DNA of 64,000 nucleotides. Origin: Runella sp. MFBS21 (lineage in GTDB: Bacteria > Bacteroidota > Bacteroidia > Cytophagales > Spirosomataceae). Both the position numbers and the translations under genes were made by a program. Location: the NCBI RefSeq assembly GCF_029433105.1, contig NZ_JARNTW010000016.1:62001-126000 (forward strand), given 5' to 3'. Below, in pieces: positions 7,872-17,520 of the stretch; position 1 is the first letter of the stretch; each line of letters begins with the position of its first letter. The notes under the pieces are model-generated. The model made no database searches. It had not been told where the DNA came from and saw nothing but the letters and a program-made list of their open reading frames with translations.

Positions 7872-9833
7872 TTATTTTTTAACCTCCGTAATTTCAATGG
7901 AGTTAATTCCGTTCAGGGCGGTTGATTTCAGTTCCAAAACGATGCGATATACAACTTTCCCAATTGCTTTTTCCAGTTTCGGGTCGTCTGTCGCTTTCTT
8001 CTCCACAGTAATCATCGTTATTTTGGGGTCATACCGCATCAGGAGGTCGAAGTTATCACCGTTGAGGAGTAATTCTCCCTCCTTGGGTTGTTGACTGGGC
8101 AAGGTTGTCATGAAGTGCAGGCGAGTTTCGCCCGTTTTTGCTGCTAACTGATACGTATCCTGTATGAAAAATCGCTTTCCACGTTCCAACTGATACGCTC
8201 GCTCCCAACTTTTCACCTGTGCTTCTTTTGGGTAGGCCCCGCTGATGTCGGTCGAAAAACGAACGCCGTTTTTGGTATCGGTAAAGGTGGATTTTTGAGC
8301 CGCAAAATTGCGCCCCTGACGCTGCGCAACGCCGTTGATGAGTGGTACATTGTGGTAGTTGGACTGCATCGTCCAAATAGTATATCGTTCTTTACTGAAG
8401 GTTTCACGCGTGTAAGTTCCTACGCCCACATCTAGCAGCACTGGTATCCCATTGTAAAACAAAATGAACGACCCTACATCGTTGTGGTTGTGCTGTTCGT
8501 TGTTATGACCGCCCTTGGCCGCAAAATAAAATCCTTGGTCAGTGCCTTCCTTGTCACGGGCTACTGCCACATCCAGATTGGGCAAATAATATTGTTTTAA
8601 AAGTGGCTCTGTTTTCGGAACGTTCTGCCAGTCTTCAGGACTGAACAACGTTTCCAGATTACTTCCCAATCGTCCGCCAGTCATCCTTTCAGTTCCATTG
8701 GATTTGCCTGACAGATACGCGCCAAATTGCTGCATGACAGGCTCTTGAATTGCTTTCCCAAAGCGATAAATCAGCCCGCCATTGTGATGAAGTTTTGCCT
8801 GCGCATCGGCAAAATTGACGTAATACTCTCCCTTGCTGACATAGACGCGATAAATGTACCGACCCATGTTTCGGATGAGCTCGTTACTAAAAATGTCAAT
8901 TTTCCCTTGGCTGGCTTTTTGCAATAAGGTAAGGTAACTAAACAACCGACCGCTGGCAGCACCCCAGTAGCCCGGGCCTTCGCTACAGCCGCCGTCTTCG
9001 GGATAAGAATTGATAAAATGGTCAATGGCACCCATTGTTTTGTAGATGCCATCTTCTCGTTTTTGGGGGTCGGTTTCCAATAATAAAACACAAGTCAACA
9101 CATTATAACTGCACCAAGGCGTCCAGTTGTTGACCCGACCTTCTCCCCAACCCGTAATCCACCAATAATCGTTTCTTTGGTAAAACGGGTCGAGTACTTT
9201 GGCGTATAGTTCTTGTTGCAACCGCTGCGAAATGACGGGGCTGACTTTATCAAATTCAGTATGAAAGAAATACCAAATCCAAGCCAAATCAGCGGCAGTA
9301 TCACCCGTTACTAAATCAATGATTGGGTTATTTTTATCGGGCAATAAAGTCGTAATGTTACCAAGGGAGCCTTCGTAGCCGTACATGTAAAAATGGGCAG
9401 GAGAACTCCATACTGTTTGTTCGCAATAGGCAAATACCCCATTAATCAAATCATCCAAAAATCGCCCTTTCCCTTCTATTAATTCTGCCAATGCCAAGGC
9501 ACGTAACGCATTCAGTTTTTCCCGATTACTATTATCGGCTGCCTCCCTATTGCCCGTTCGGCTGTAGGTCAGGTATAAGGTAGCGGTGGTAAGTGGCCAA
9601 CCATATCCAAGGTATTTTTCGCCTTCTTTGATTGCATTTGTTTTTACTGATTCGGGGAGTTTGGCCCATGCCTCTCGGTCAGAATAGGAAGGATAGGTGA
9701 CCCATTCTTGGCCTTTCACAACAACAGAACTGACCAGTTTTCGGGAAAAGTTATCCAAAAGCAGGTTTCGTTTTTCCTGACCTACGGATATTTTCCAAAA
9801 AAGTAACAACAAAAAAGCAATCGTATATTTCAT
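7872..9833 (-). CDS. Heparinase II/III family polysaccharide lyase-like protein
   Basis: A 653-residue protein with a signal peptide (MKYTIAFLLLLFWKISVGQ). The N-terminal region is a helical toroid with Trp/Tyr-rich stretches (YWWITGWGEGRVNNW, EDGGCSEGPGYWG near residues 279-291). The C-terminal region is the beta-sandwich with GGHNNEQHNHNDVGSF at 441-456, the hallmark of heparinase II/III-like lyases. The family eliminates uronic-acid-containing glycans by beta-elimination. It lies between two paralogous esterases in the locus. Polysaccharide-lyase family number and substrate cannot be fixed by eye. Confidence 0.85.
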   Translation of the reverse strand: MKYTIAFLLLLFWKISVGQEKRNLLLDNFSRKLVSSVVVKGQEWVTYPSYSDREAWAKLPESVKTNAIKEGEKYLGYGWPLTTATLYLTYSRTGNREAADNSNREKLNALRALALAELIEGKGRFLDDLINGVFAYCEQTVWSSPAHFYMYGYEGSLGNITTLLPDKNNPIIDLVTGDTAADLAWIWYFFHTEFDKVSPVISQRLQQELYAKVLDPFYQRNDYWWITGWGEGRVNNWTPWCSYNVLTCVLLLETDPQKREDGIYKTMGAIDHFINSYPEDGGCSEGPGYWGAASGRLFSYLTLLQKASQGKIDIFSNELIRNMGRYIYRVYVSKGEYYVNFADAQAKLHHNGGLIYRFGKAIQEPVMQQFGAYLSGKSNGTERMTGGRLGSNLETLFSPEDWQNVPKTEPLLKQYYLPNLDVAVARDKEGTDQGFYFAAKGGHNNEQHNHNDVGSFILFYNGIPVLLDVGVGTYTRETFSKERYTIWTMQSNYHNVPLINGVAQRQGRNFAAQKSTFTDTKNGVRFSTDISGAYPKEAQVKSWERAYQLERGKRFFIQDTYQLAAKTGETRLHFMTTLPSQQPKEGELLLNGDNFDLLMRYDPKITMITVEKKATDDPKLEKAIGKVVYRIVLELKSTALNGINSIEITEVKK

Positions 9834-9853
9834 CTTTATTTATTCACCGGTTG

Positions 9854-12106
9854 TTATTTTATCCAATCCGAAAAAAAATCAATTAGGGGCTTCTCTTTAC
9901 TGTTATTCCTATCTAAAGTTAAATTCTCTTTCTTGCCTACTTGTTGATAAATGGACTCTACAAAGTACAACTCCTTTTGAATTACATTCTGAGGCTCAGT
10001 TGACCTTTTGCTGTCTTGGGGTCTGACTATCGTCTCACCTGTATCCACATTACCCATTGCATCAGTTACATATGTCATCAACAACTTACGGGGCGCCAAA
10101 CTTGCCGCCAAATCGGGGAGATCATAGGCCGTAAGTGAAGAAGGGACTGCCCCCTCTATAAAATCAAGGGTGTAATACTGATGCCTTGTTAAGGAATGAT
10201 AGGAAACGTATGGATTGATGAGTGCTACCCGCGAGATAAATGGATCAAAAGCAGCGGCATGCAACAACACTGGTGAAAGTTCTCTGACTGCAACGCCCCC
10301 CACTTCTGACATACCGTTCGTTCTTAGTAGATGCACTAATTTGACCACATCTCCCGCTCTTATTCCAACCAAACTTCTGCCTATTAATACCAATCCATAC
10401 CACAAATCATAGCCTAACCCTTCCATTTTGAAGTGCTGAAAATAATTACTTCCAGCCCATTGCCCCGGTCCGGTTTCGCCCGTTCCAATCAGGTCGGGAA
10501 TGAGTACATGGCATCCGCCATTGACCAAAGCTAATACCTCTTCACTTTCGGCAAGTTTGGTTTTCCCTTTTGGTGAGAAATATAAAACAGCTTTACCGTT
10601 GGCTTTTGATGGAATAAAAAGCAAATACGGAATAACATAATCGCCTTCTCCCTTGATATAATACTTTTCAATCTGAAACCCTTTTTTGGGAATAACCCCC
10701 ACAAAAACAGGCTTATCAGTTTGAGAGGGTGGGATATAACCGGAAAGTTTCTTAGCTTGTAGAACCACAATAGGCAAATGAACGCTTGGATTTTTTCGAG
10801 CAATCTCTAAATCGGCTACGAGTTTATCAGCGTGGCGGGCATTGAGGCTAAAAATCGTTTCTGTTTTTTGGGAAGTTGACAGTTGCCCCGTAGCCGTTAC
10901 ACGTATTTCGTCTGCTGTCAGGTATTCAACGGAATCTTCTTTTGAATTACCGGGATTCGTAAGGGTTTTCTGAAAAAAAGCGTACATCGCTTCACGGTTT
11001 TTACGGGTCGATGCGTGCGGAGCGATGTCTTCAACCATGCCAAAATTCTCCGATTTGCCGTACGATTTATAGATACGCGACACTTCCGTATAGGTATCGC
11101 GAGAACCCTGATGATTGAAATAATCATTCAACGTCGTAATCATTAACGTAGGTTTGGGCGCACGGGCAATGAGAAAGTCAGGCTCGTCAAACTCTTTTCC
11201 TATGATATTCGGCAAATTCTGTTCAGCATCGGGCGGGCCAAGTGCCTGTAGCAATCGGGTAAAATTAGTGATGTAACATTCAGGGGCAGTAGCCAATATT
11301 CGGTCGTCCAGTGCTCCGATGAAAGCTGTTTGAGTGCCTCCCCCCGACCGCCCCGTCATACCGATGCGAGCAGGGTCAACTTCGGGACGACTCAGAAGGT
11401 AATCCACCGCCCTGATTCCATCCCACATCATGTAGCGAGCCTGACTGCTGCCCGTTATAAACGTTTGTGGGCCCGGCATATCGTGTTCACGTGTAGGACT
11501 ACCTACCTTTGACTTTCCCGTTTGTTCATCCAAATACTCTAAACGCTCTCCCTGTCCAACAGGGTCGAATGCTAGGACGATAAAACCTTTTTGAACCAGA
11601 TTTAACAATACCTGTTGGTAAGGGGCAGCTTTATAGCCCGTAGGTGAATGGCCGCTGCAATACACAATGCCTGGTGCTTTACCTGTCAGGGGTTCAGGGA
11701 TAAAAAGTGTAGAAGTAACATAAAATCCGGGCTGAGATTCAAACAAAATGTGTTCCACTCGGTATCCCATTTTATGAATTACCCGAAGCGTTTTGGCATT
11801 TAATGGGGTTCGCTCGGGGAATGGGCCGATGGCCTCAAGGAGTGTTTTTTTCGCCCATTGCTGTCTTTTTTTCCAGTCGTTGAGGGTATTGATTTGGGCG
11901 ATGGTCTTGGTGCGTTTTTCAAGATAATTCGTAGATTGTTGGAGCAGATGTCGAAAAAGCCCATTATCATCTGAGCGCAACAAAAACCAATTTTGCAAAA
12001 CATTGTATTCTTTTTGAGCCTCTGCCTTTTCTGTTGACATAAAGAAAAAAATACACCCCCATAATAAGAGTTGGCATAAAACAACAGGACGGTTTATAGA
12101 TTTCAT
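9854..12106 (-). CDS. Tandem alpha/beta-hydrolase, acetyl xylan esterase-like (paralogue)
   Basis: A paralogue of the 5555-7663 protein, with the same two-domain layout. The open frame extends to 12139, but I start at the internal Met at 12106 because MKSINRPVVLCQLLLWGC begins a normal signal peptide. The first domain has GRSGGGTQTAF (nucleophile), TTLNDYF (acid) and EDIAPHAST (His). The second domain has GVAVRELSP where a nucleophile elbow would be, again without serine. About 60 residues with low complexity near the C-terminus distinguish it from its sister. It is the first gene after susD, following an intercistronic hairpin. Probable periplasmic deacetylase of the locus glycan. Confidence 0.8.
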   Translation of the reverse strand: MKSINRPVVLCQLLLWGCIFFFMSTEKAEAQKEYNVLQNWFLLRSDDNGLFRHLLQQSTNYLEKRTKTIAQINTLNDWKKRQQWAKKTLLEAIGPFPERTPLNAKTLRVIHKMGYRVEHILFESQPGFYVTSTLFIPEPLTGKAPGIVYCSGHSPTGYKAAPYQQVLLNLVQKGFIVLAFDPVGQGERLEYLDEQTGKSKVGSPTREHDMPGPQTFITGSSQARYMMWDGIRAVDYLLSRPEVDPARIGMTGRSGGGTQTAFIGALDDRILATAPECYITNFTRLLQALGPPDAEQNLPNIIGKEFDEPDFLIARAPKPTLMITTLNDYFNHQGSRDTYTEVSRIYKSYGKSENFGMVEDIAPHASTRKNREAMYAFFQKTLTNPGNSKEDSVEYLTADEIRVTATGQLSTSQKTETIFSLNARHADKLVADLEIARKNPSVHLPIVVLQAKKLSGYIPPSQTDKPVFVGVIPKKGFQIEKYYIKGEGDYVIPYLLFIPSKANGKAVLYFSPKGKTKLAESEEVLALVNGGCHVLIPDLIGTGETGPGQWAGSNYFQHFKMEGLGYDLWYGLVLIGRSLVGIRAGDVVKLVHLLRTNGMSEVGGVAVRELSPVLLHAAAFDPFISRVALINPYVSYHSLTRHQYYTLDFIEGAVPSSLTAYDLPDLAASLAPRKLLMTYVTDAMGNVDTGETIVRPQDSKRSTEPQNVIQKELYFVESIYQQVGKKENLTLDRNNSKEKPLIDFFSDWIK

Positions 12107-12183
12107 CGAGCTTGATTTATCTGTTTGATGTAAATCCAATAATATAGAGTAAGGTAATAAAAAACTGACAGTGCTATTTTAAG

Positions 12184-12212
12184 GGAAAGCCGGAAAAGAT
12201 TTCCGGCTTTCC
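12184..12212 (-). promoter_or_regulatory. Intercistronic hairpin downstream of susD
   Basis: GGAAAGCCGGAAA at 12184-12196 is perfectly complementary to 12200-12212 with a 3-base loop, about 40 bases after the susD stop. It lacks a U-run in the minus-strand direction, so it is more likely an mRNA-end stabiliser or partial attenuator than a full terminator. It would allow susCD message to exceed that of the enzymes. Confidence 0.6.
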
Positions 12213-12252
12213 TAATTCACTTACTTAATTCACCTATGGATTAGAACTGCTA

Positions 12253-13959
12253 TCACCAGCCCGGATTTTGGGTAAGTGCCGAATTCATCTCTATTTCAGT
12301 ACGGGGAATGGGCCATAAGTAATCACGATCTGTAAACTTGCGGATAAAATGGGTTTCACCAAACAGATTGCGAATCACGGTACCGTCGAGCTGTGCTTTG
12401 GCAATACCCCAGCGTCGAACATCCGCAAACTGGTGCCCTTCACAGGTTAATTCTACTTTACGCTCGTGTACAATTCGATCAAACATCTGGGCTTTGGTTG
12501 TCACCTGCAACCAAGCCGCTCCACTGTTTAGACCAGGCATTCCGACGCGAGCCCGTACTTTGTTGAGTTCTGTAATGGCTTTAGCGAGTTGGCCGTCTTC
12601 GTTATAGGCTTCTGAAAGCATCAATAACACATCGGCAAAACGAATCAAAGGGAAGTTGAAAGGTGTATGTTCACGAACACTCATGGCACCGTTTTCGTTG
12701 CCTTCAGGCACAAATTTACGCCATAGGTAGGTGTACCACCCTGAATTGTTGCGACATTGCCCGAAATTTTCGCTCACCCCCGCTGCCACCACAAATTGCA
12801 ATGTCCGAACGTTGTTAGCCACAAAACCAATGTGATACGAATAAGGCACAATCAATGCCGCATTTAGGCGTGGGTCTCGACCACGGTAGATTTTGCCCAA
12901 TAGTGCCGTATCTGGAATCGACGTAAGCTTTCCATTGGTATGCGTTGCCCAAAAAGCTTTTCGCTTTACGGCATTGTCTTCATTAAATTTAGGAATATAA
13001 TCATTCCAATTAAACTTCGATCCGTCCTTATTCTCATAGCTATCTACCAGTTCGGTGGTAGGAATACTAAAATTTCCGCCTCCAAAAGAGCCTCTAAAAC
13101 CGAGATAGTAGGCAAACGGAATACCGTACTCTAAGCCCACCCCGGCAAGGGTCTGAATCGCAAAAATCATTTCATTACTTTTATGACCCGCCAGTTTAAA
13201 AATATCAGCGTATTTAGGATACAGAGCATAGCCATAATTGTTTGATTTATTGTAAACAATTTCCTCAAAATCAGCAATGGCATTTTTCCAATTCTTGGCA
13301 TACAAATGTACTTTACCTCGTAGTGCATAGGCTGCTCCTTTAGTGACTCGTCCGTAGTCGGCTTGGGGCCAGGCTATAGGTAGGTCTTTAATGGCAGCCT
13401 CCAAATCTTTTAGAATAAAGGCCCGTACTTCTTCAGGCGTACTACGAGGATTTTTTAGATTATTGAAATCAGCATTCAAATCGACCGATTCGTCATATAA
13501 TGGAACTCCCCCAAAATAGCTCAACAATTCGGCATAATGAAATGCTCTCAAAAACTTGGCCTCTGCCACAATAGGGTTTTTAATGGTTTCCGCAATATCC
13601 ATTTGAGGCACCTGACGAATGACCTGATTGGCCCGTTGAACTTCATCGTACATCGTCCGCCAGTAATTGCTGATAAAAGTAGTTTGTTCTGTAGAAGTTC
13701 CTACCATGTAACTCAAATAGCCACTTTCTTGCCAGCCAAATGCCAAGCCGCCCATGTTATCATGTAGGCATTTTTTTCCAAAGGCATCGTCGCGCCTTAA
13801 CCCGCCATAGACACCCATGATAGCCTGTTTGGCGTGTTCGGGGGTTTTCCAAAACGTTTCAGAACTGATACGGTCGTAGGGAGTAGTATCTAATTTGATA
13901 CAACCGTTGAGCAGAGTCAATGGTAAGATAAAGAATAAAAATTTGGTATATTTTTTCAT
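12253..13959 (-). CDS. SusD/RagB family glycan-binding outer-membrane lipoprotein
   Basis: A 568-residue lipoprotein with the lipobox at LNGC (Cys20). The SusD signature follows: TPYDRISSETFWKTPEHAKQAIMGVYGGL near the N-terminus, the alignment to the TPR-rich fold (AEAKFLRAFHYAELLSYFGGVPLYDE), and the C-terminal NFPLIRFADVLLMLSEAYNE and ERKVELTCEGHQFADVRRWG. It acts as the lid of the SusC transporter, binding glycan at the cell surface. It lies 18 bases downstream of susC, so the two are co-transcribed. Confidence 0.95.
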   Translation of the reverse strand: MKKYTKFLFFILPLTLLNGCIKLDTTPYDRISSETFWKTPEHAKQAIMGVYGGLRRDDAFGKKCLHDNMGGLAFGWQESGYLSYMVGTSTEQTTFISNYWRTMYDEVQRANQVIRQVPQMDIAETIKNPIVAEAKFLRAFHYAELLSYFGGVPLYDESVDLNADFNNLKNPRSTPEEVRAFILKDLEAAIKDLPIAWPQADYGRVTKGAAYALRGKVHLYAKNWKNAIADFEEIVYNKSNNYGYALYPKYADIFKLAGHKSNEMIFAIQTLAGVGLEYGIPFAYYLGFRGSFGGGNFSIPTTELVDSYENKDGSKFNWNDYIPKFNEDNAVKRKAFWATHTNGKLTSIPDTALLGKIYRGRDPRLNAALIVPYSYHIGFVANNVRTLQFVVAAGVSENFGQCRNNSGWYTYLWRKFVPEGNENGAMSVREHTPFNFPLIRFADVLLMLSEAYNEDGQLAKAITELNKVRARVGMPGLNSGAAWLQVTTKAQMFDRIVHERKVELTCEGHQFADVRRWGIAKAQLDGTVIRNLFGETHFIRKFTDRDYLWPIPRTEIEMNSALTQNPGW

Positions 13960-13977
13960 GTTGATTTCGGTTAATAC

Positions 13978-16900
13978 TTAAAAATCAATACTTAAGCCGA
14001 CAGTCGATTGTTTCATGGTAGGGTAGTTGAAACTATCAATCCCCGAATTCCCTCCCCGAATTTCTGGGTCAAACCCTTTGTAGTTGGTAAACGTCAGGAT
14101 GTTTTCCAAACTACAATAGACCCGAATTCCTTCAATAGACATTTTTTGGGTAATGGCTTTCGGAAGTCTATATCCCAACTGCACGTTTTTGACCCGCAGA
14201 TACGACTTATCTACAATCCAAAAATCACTAAGGGCTTTATTAATTGTAGCTGTTGAGGTTAGAAGCCGAGGATAAGTAGCATCGGTTCGGCCTAATACCC
14301 AACGGCCATCGGCTACCTCCTTGTTGATTAAAAATTGAGTAGCTGGGGTAGGTGTTCGCCAATCATCAAGCCAATAGTCTTTAAACCCTCCCGTGCCCTG
14401 AAGCAGACACGCAAAATCAAACCCTTTCCATTGCAGATTGAGATTGATGCCATAGATAAGGCGAGGGGAGGTACCATGACCCACTACGTATTTGTCGTCG
14501 TTGTTGATAAGGCCGTCACCATTCAAATCTTTATAAAGCAAGTCGCCCAATTGCGGTGTACCAAAAGCAGCAAAGGGATTTTGTTTCTGTCCAGCGGCAT
14601 TTACAGGTGCATTGTCAATAATTTGCTGCACTACTTCCATATCAGCGGGTGTTTGTAGAATCCGATCAGTAGCCAATACAAAAAGGACATTAGCAGGCAA
14701 CCCTTCCTGCAACAGGTTTTCGTTGGAAATGGTCCGTTCGTCTCCTTTGAACTTCGTGACTTTGTTGTCCACAAAAGCCATATTTCCCCCGATTTGGTAT
14801 TTCAACTCTCCTACTCGGTTGCTCCATGCGAGGTTCAATTCAACTCCCTGATTACGCACACGAGCGGCGTTTTGCTGGGGCAAAGAGGCGGTTCCGCGTA
14901 CGTTGGGGGCTGGCAACCCAATCAAAATGTTGCGCGTGTCTTTATTGAACAATTCCAACGAACCACTCAAACGATTGCGAAGTATGCCAAAATCAATCCC
15001 AATATTACTCACATACGTACTTTCCCACGTGATGATAGAGTTGGCGATAGCAGTTTGAGCAAAACCCGTTTGTAAGGTTCCATTCAAGATATAGTTGGAA
15101 GAATTGTAGAGTGCCTGATAATCGTAATTGCCAATGCTATTATTACCCAAAGCTCCATACGACGCCCGAAGTTTGAGATTGTCCAACCAGCCCATTCCTT
15201 TCATAAAACTCTCCTCTGTGATACGCCATCCTGCTGAAATAGAAGGAAAAAGCCCCCAGCGCGTATCCCCTGCTCTAAACCGTGATGAGCCGTCGTAGCG
15301 GAGATTTCCTTCTAGTAAGTATTTATCTTTCCAACCTAAGTTTAGGCGTCCAAAGTAAGAGTTCATAGCCCAATCAGAAGCATTTCCAGAGGCATCAGCA
15401 TCGATAGTAGCAGCGTTTATAACGGTCAAAGAAGGGTCTGTCAAATCATATTTCTGAGCTTCAAACCACGATGACTTATAATATTCCTGACTGACTCCTA
15501 CCATGGCATGTACATTGAAAGTATTGGCAAAGGTGTTTTGATACCGCATAATTCCGTCCATGTACTTGCGCAATGTTCGCTCACTCCGGTTCAGCACATA
15601 GGTTCTTCCAGTACCTGCCACTACAATGCTGTTGGTACGGAAACTCCAGCGGTCTAAAAATACGGGTTGTTGTTCTTTTAGATAGCCCGTTTGTTCGTAG
15701 TTGTAAGAGCCTTCAATGGTGAGTCCTTTAACGGGGTTGAAAATTCCGAAAAACCGAGTTGCCAGCCGATTCTGACTAATATCCCCTTTACGAGAATTGA
15801 CGATAGCCAAAGCGTTATTCGTCACGCCGCTCCCGTCGGGGCTGTTTGAGGCTCCATACCGTCCATCAGGCGAACGATACACCATGGCAGGTGACGTGGA
15901 AGCACTCCAGCGAAAAGCATTATTATTATCAAGTGCATCAGTCCCAATATCGGTGCTTGAATTGGTACCGCTGGCCAATACGCCGAGCGTCAGATAAGGT
16001 TTTACTTTGGCTTCCAGATTTACGCGACCTGAATAGCGGCGAAAACCTGTATTTTCTAAAATACCAGGGTTGTTCAAATAGCCAAACGAACTGAAAAACT
16101 TGATTTTGTCGGTACCACCGTTTATAGATAAATTATGGTTTTGTGAAATCACGTTTTGTCCAAACAAATCACGCCAATCAGTGTTAGGGTACATCAGTGG
16201 GTTTTGACCCGCATCGTTTTTCCACATATCAATCGACGATTGCGGAAACGGCATGGCTACCCCAGGGGTAGTATTACGCACCGACTCATTATAAAGCTCC
16301 ATATGAGTAACGTAATCACTGATTGTTTCCACCAAACGTGTCGCTTTTTGAGCGGCCACGTAGCCGTTATAATTAACTTTCATTGTTCCCTCTTTGCCTT
16401 TTTTGGTCGTAATCAGAATCACGCCATTGGCCGCTCGCGAACCGTAAATAGCCGCTGAGGCCGCATCTTTTAGTACCGAAATGGTTTCCACATCCTGCGG
16501 GTTGAGGTTGTTCATATTTGACTCCACCCCATCGACAATCACCAGTGGGCTGGCGTTGTTGAGTGTGCCTGCACCTCGAATCAACAAGGTGGCTCCGTCG
16601 CCCCCTGGGCGAGCATTTCCTTGGTTGACCGACAAACCAGGTGCTAATCCATACAAACTTGAGGATAAGGAAGTGATAGGACGACTTTCGGCCACTTTGG
16701 CCATGTCAATGGTGGCTACAGCTCCTGTCAGATTTACTTTTTTTTGTGTGCCATACCCTACCACCACAACCTCTTCGAGTGCTTTGGTGTCTATTTGCAT
16801 TGACACATTGATTTGGGTTTGTTTCCCTACCATTATTTCTTTGGACAAATACCCCACAAACGAGAATACCAAGACTGATTTTTCATCCATCACACTGAGG

Positions 16901-17520
16901 GTATATTTGCCGTTGCCATCAGTACTCGTACCGCGTTGAGTTCCTTTCACAATCACACTCACTCCCGGCAACCCTTCTCCTTTTTCGTCAATGACTCTGC
17001 CCGAAATGGAAACATCAGCGACTTGTTTGGTCTGTAAAATGGCAGGGTTGGGGACTGTCATTGACGTAAGAGTCGGGATTTGCAGCTCTTTTTCGTCCCG
17101 TAACTCAAGCGAAGTTTTAGTTTCTAGCAGCAACTCATTAGCACTACTTTTCTGTTTTTTTTCTAATTTTATAGGAAAGACAACATACTGTGATTGACCG
17201 ATTTTTTTATAATTGAGTCCAAAAGGTTTTAATAAATCTTCAAGCTGATGCTCAAGTTTGCGTTTTTGAGGGGGAACTACATCAACTGTGATACCTTGTA
17301 TAACCGATTCCTCAAACAAAATACTGACTTTGTATGCGCGACTTAATTCATTTAACAAATCTTTGAGACGTTTAGGTGCTTGATGATTCGCCGAGAAGTC
17401 CACCTGCAACACCGACTTGTTTTCTGCAAAAGCCATTACTTGTGCTCTCCCTGTCAAGCCAAGATGACACACAAGTACTAAAAAGACATACCTGCATTTT
17501 AGGGTATAGTTGTTCTTCAT
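13978..17520 (-). CDS. SusC/RagA family TonB-dependent transporter with N-terminal STN domain
   Basis: A 1180-residue outer-membrane transporter. In order: a signal peptide, a secretin/TonB N-terminal (STN) domain about residues 35-115 (LLNELSRAYKVSILFEESVI), a carboxypeptidase-regulatory-like domain about 170-240 (ISGRVIDEKGEGLPGVSVIVKG), a TonB-box-like EEVVVVGYG with a plug (LVIVDGVESNMNNLNPQDVETISVLKDAASAAIYG), and a 22-stranded barrel. An STN domain is expected when the transporter signals to a FecR/ECF pair, which is encoded immediately upstream. Its ATG overlaps the fecR-type stop codon by 4 bases (ATGA), indicating translational coupling. Confidence 0.96.
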   Translation of the reverse strand: MKNNYTLKCRYVFLVLVCHLGLTGRAQVMAFAENKSVLQVDFSANHQAPKRLKDLLNELSRAYKVSILFEESVIQGITVDVVPPQKRKLEHQLEDLLKPFGLNYKKIGQSQYVVFPIKLEKKQKSSANELLLETKTSLELRDEKELQIPTLTSMTVPNPAILQTKQVADVSISGRVIDEKGEGLPGVSVIVKGTQRGTSTDGNGKYTLSVMDEKSVLVFSFVGYLSKEIMVGKQTQINVSMQIDTKALEEVVVVGYGTQKKVNLTGAVATIDMAKVAESRPITSLSSSLYGLAPGLSVNQGNARPGGDGATLLIRGAGTLNNASPLVIVDGVESNMNNLNPQDVETISVLKDAASAAIYGSRAANGVILITTKKGKEGTMKVNYNGYVAAQKATRLVETISDYVTHMELYNESVRNTTPGVAMPFPQSSIDMWKNDAGQNPLMYPNTDWRDLFGQNVISQNHNLSINGGTDKIKFFSSFGYLNNPGILENTGFRRYSGRVNLEAKVKPYLTLGVLASGTNSSTDIGTDALDNNNAFRWSASTSPAMVYRSPDGRYGASNSPDGSGVTNNALAIVNSRKGDISQNRLATRFFGIFNPVKGLTIEGSYNYEQTGYLKEQQPVFLDRWSFRTNSIVVAGTGRTYVLNRSERTLRKYMDGIMRYQNTFANTFNVHAMVGVSQEYYKSSWFEAQKYDLTDPSLTVINAATIDADASGNASDWAMNSYFGRLNLGWKDKYLLEGNLRYDGSSRFRAGDTRWGLFPSISAGWRITEESFMKGMGWLDNLKLRASYGALGNNSIGNYDYQALYNSSNYILNGTLQTGFAQTAIANSIITWESTYVSNIGIDFGILRNRLSGSLELFNKDTRNILIGLPAPNVRGTASLPQQNAARVRNQGVELNLAWSNRVGELKYQIGGNMAFVDNKVTKFKGDERTISNENLLQEGLPANVLFVLATDRILQTPADMEVVQQIIDNAPVNAAGQKQNPFAAFGTPQLGDLLYKDLNGDGLINNDDKYVVGHGTSPRLIYGINLNLQWKGFDFACLLQGTGGFKDYWLDDWRTPTPATQFLINKEVADGRWVLGRTDATYPRLLTSTATINKALSDFWIVDKSYLRVKNVQLGYRLPKAITQKMSIEGIRVYCSLENILTFTNYKGFDPEIRGGNSGIDSFNYPTMKQSTVGLSIDF

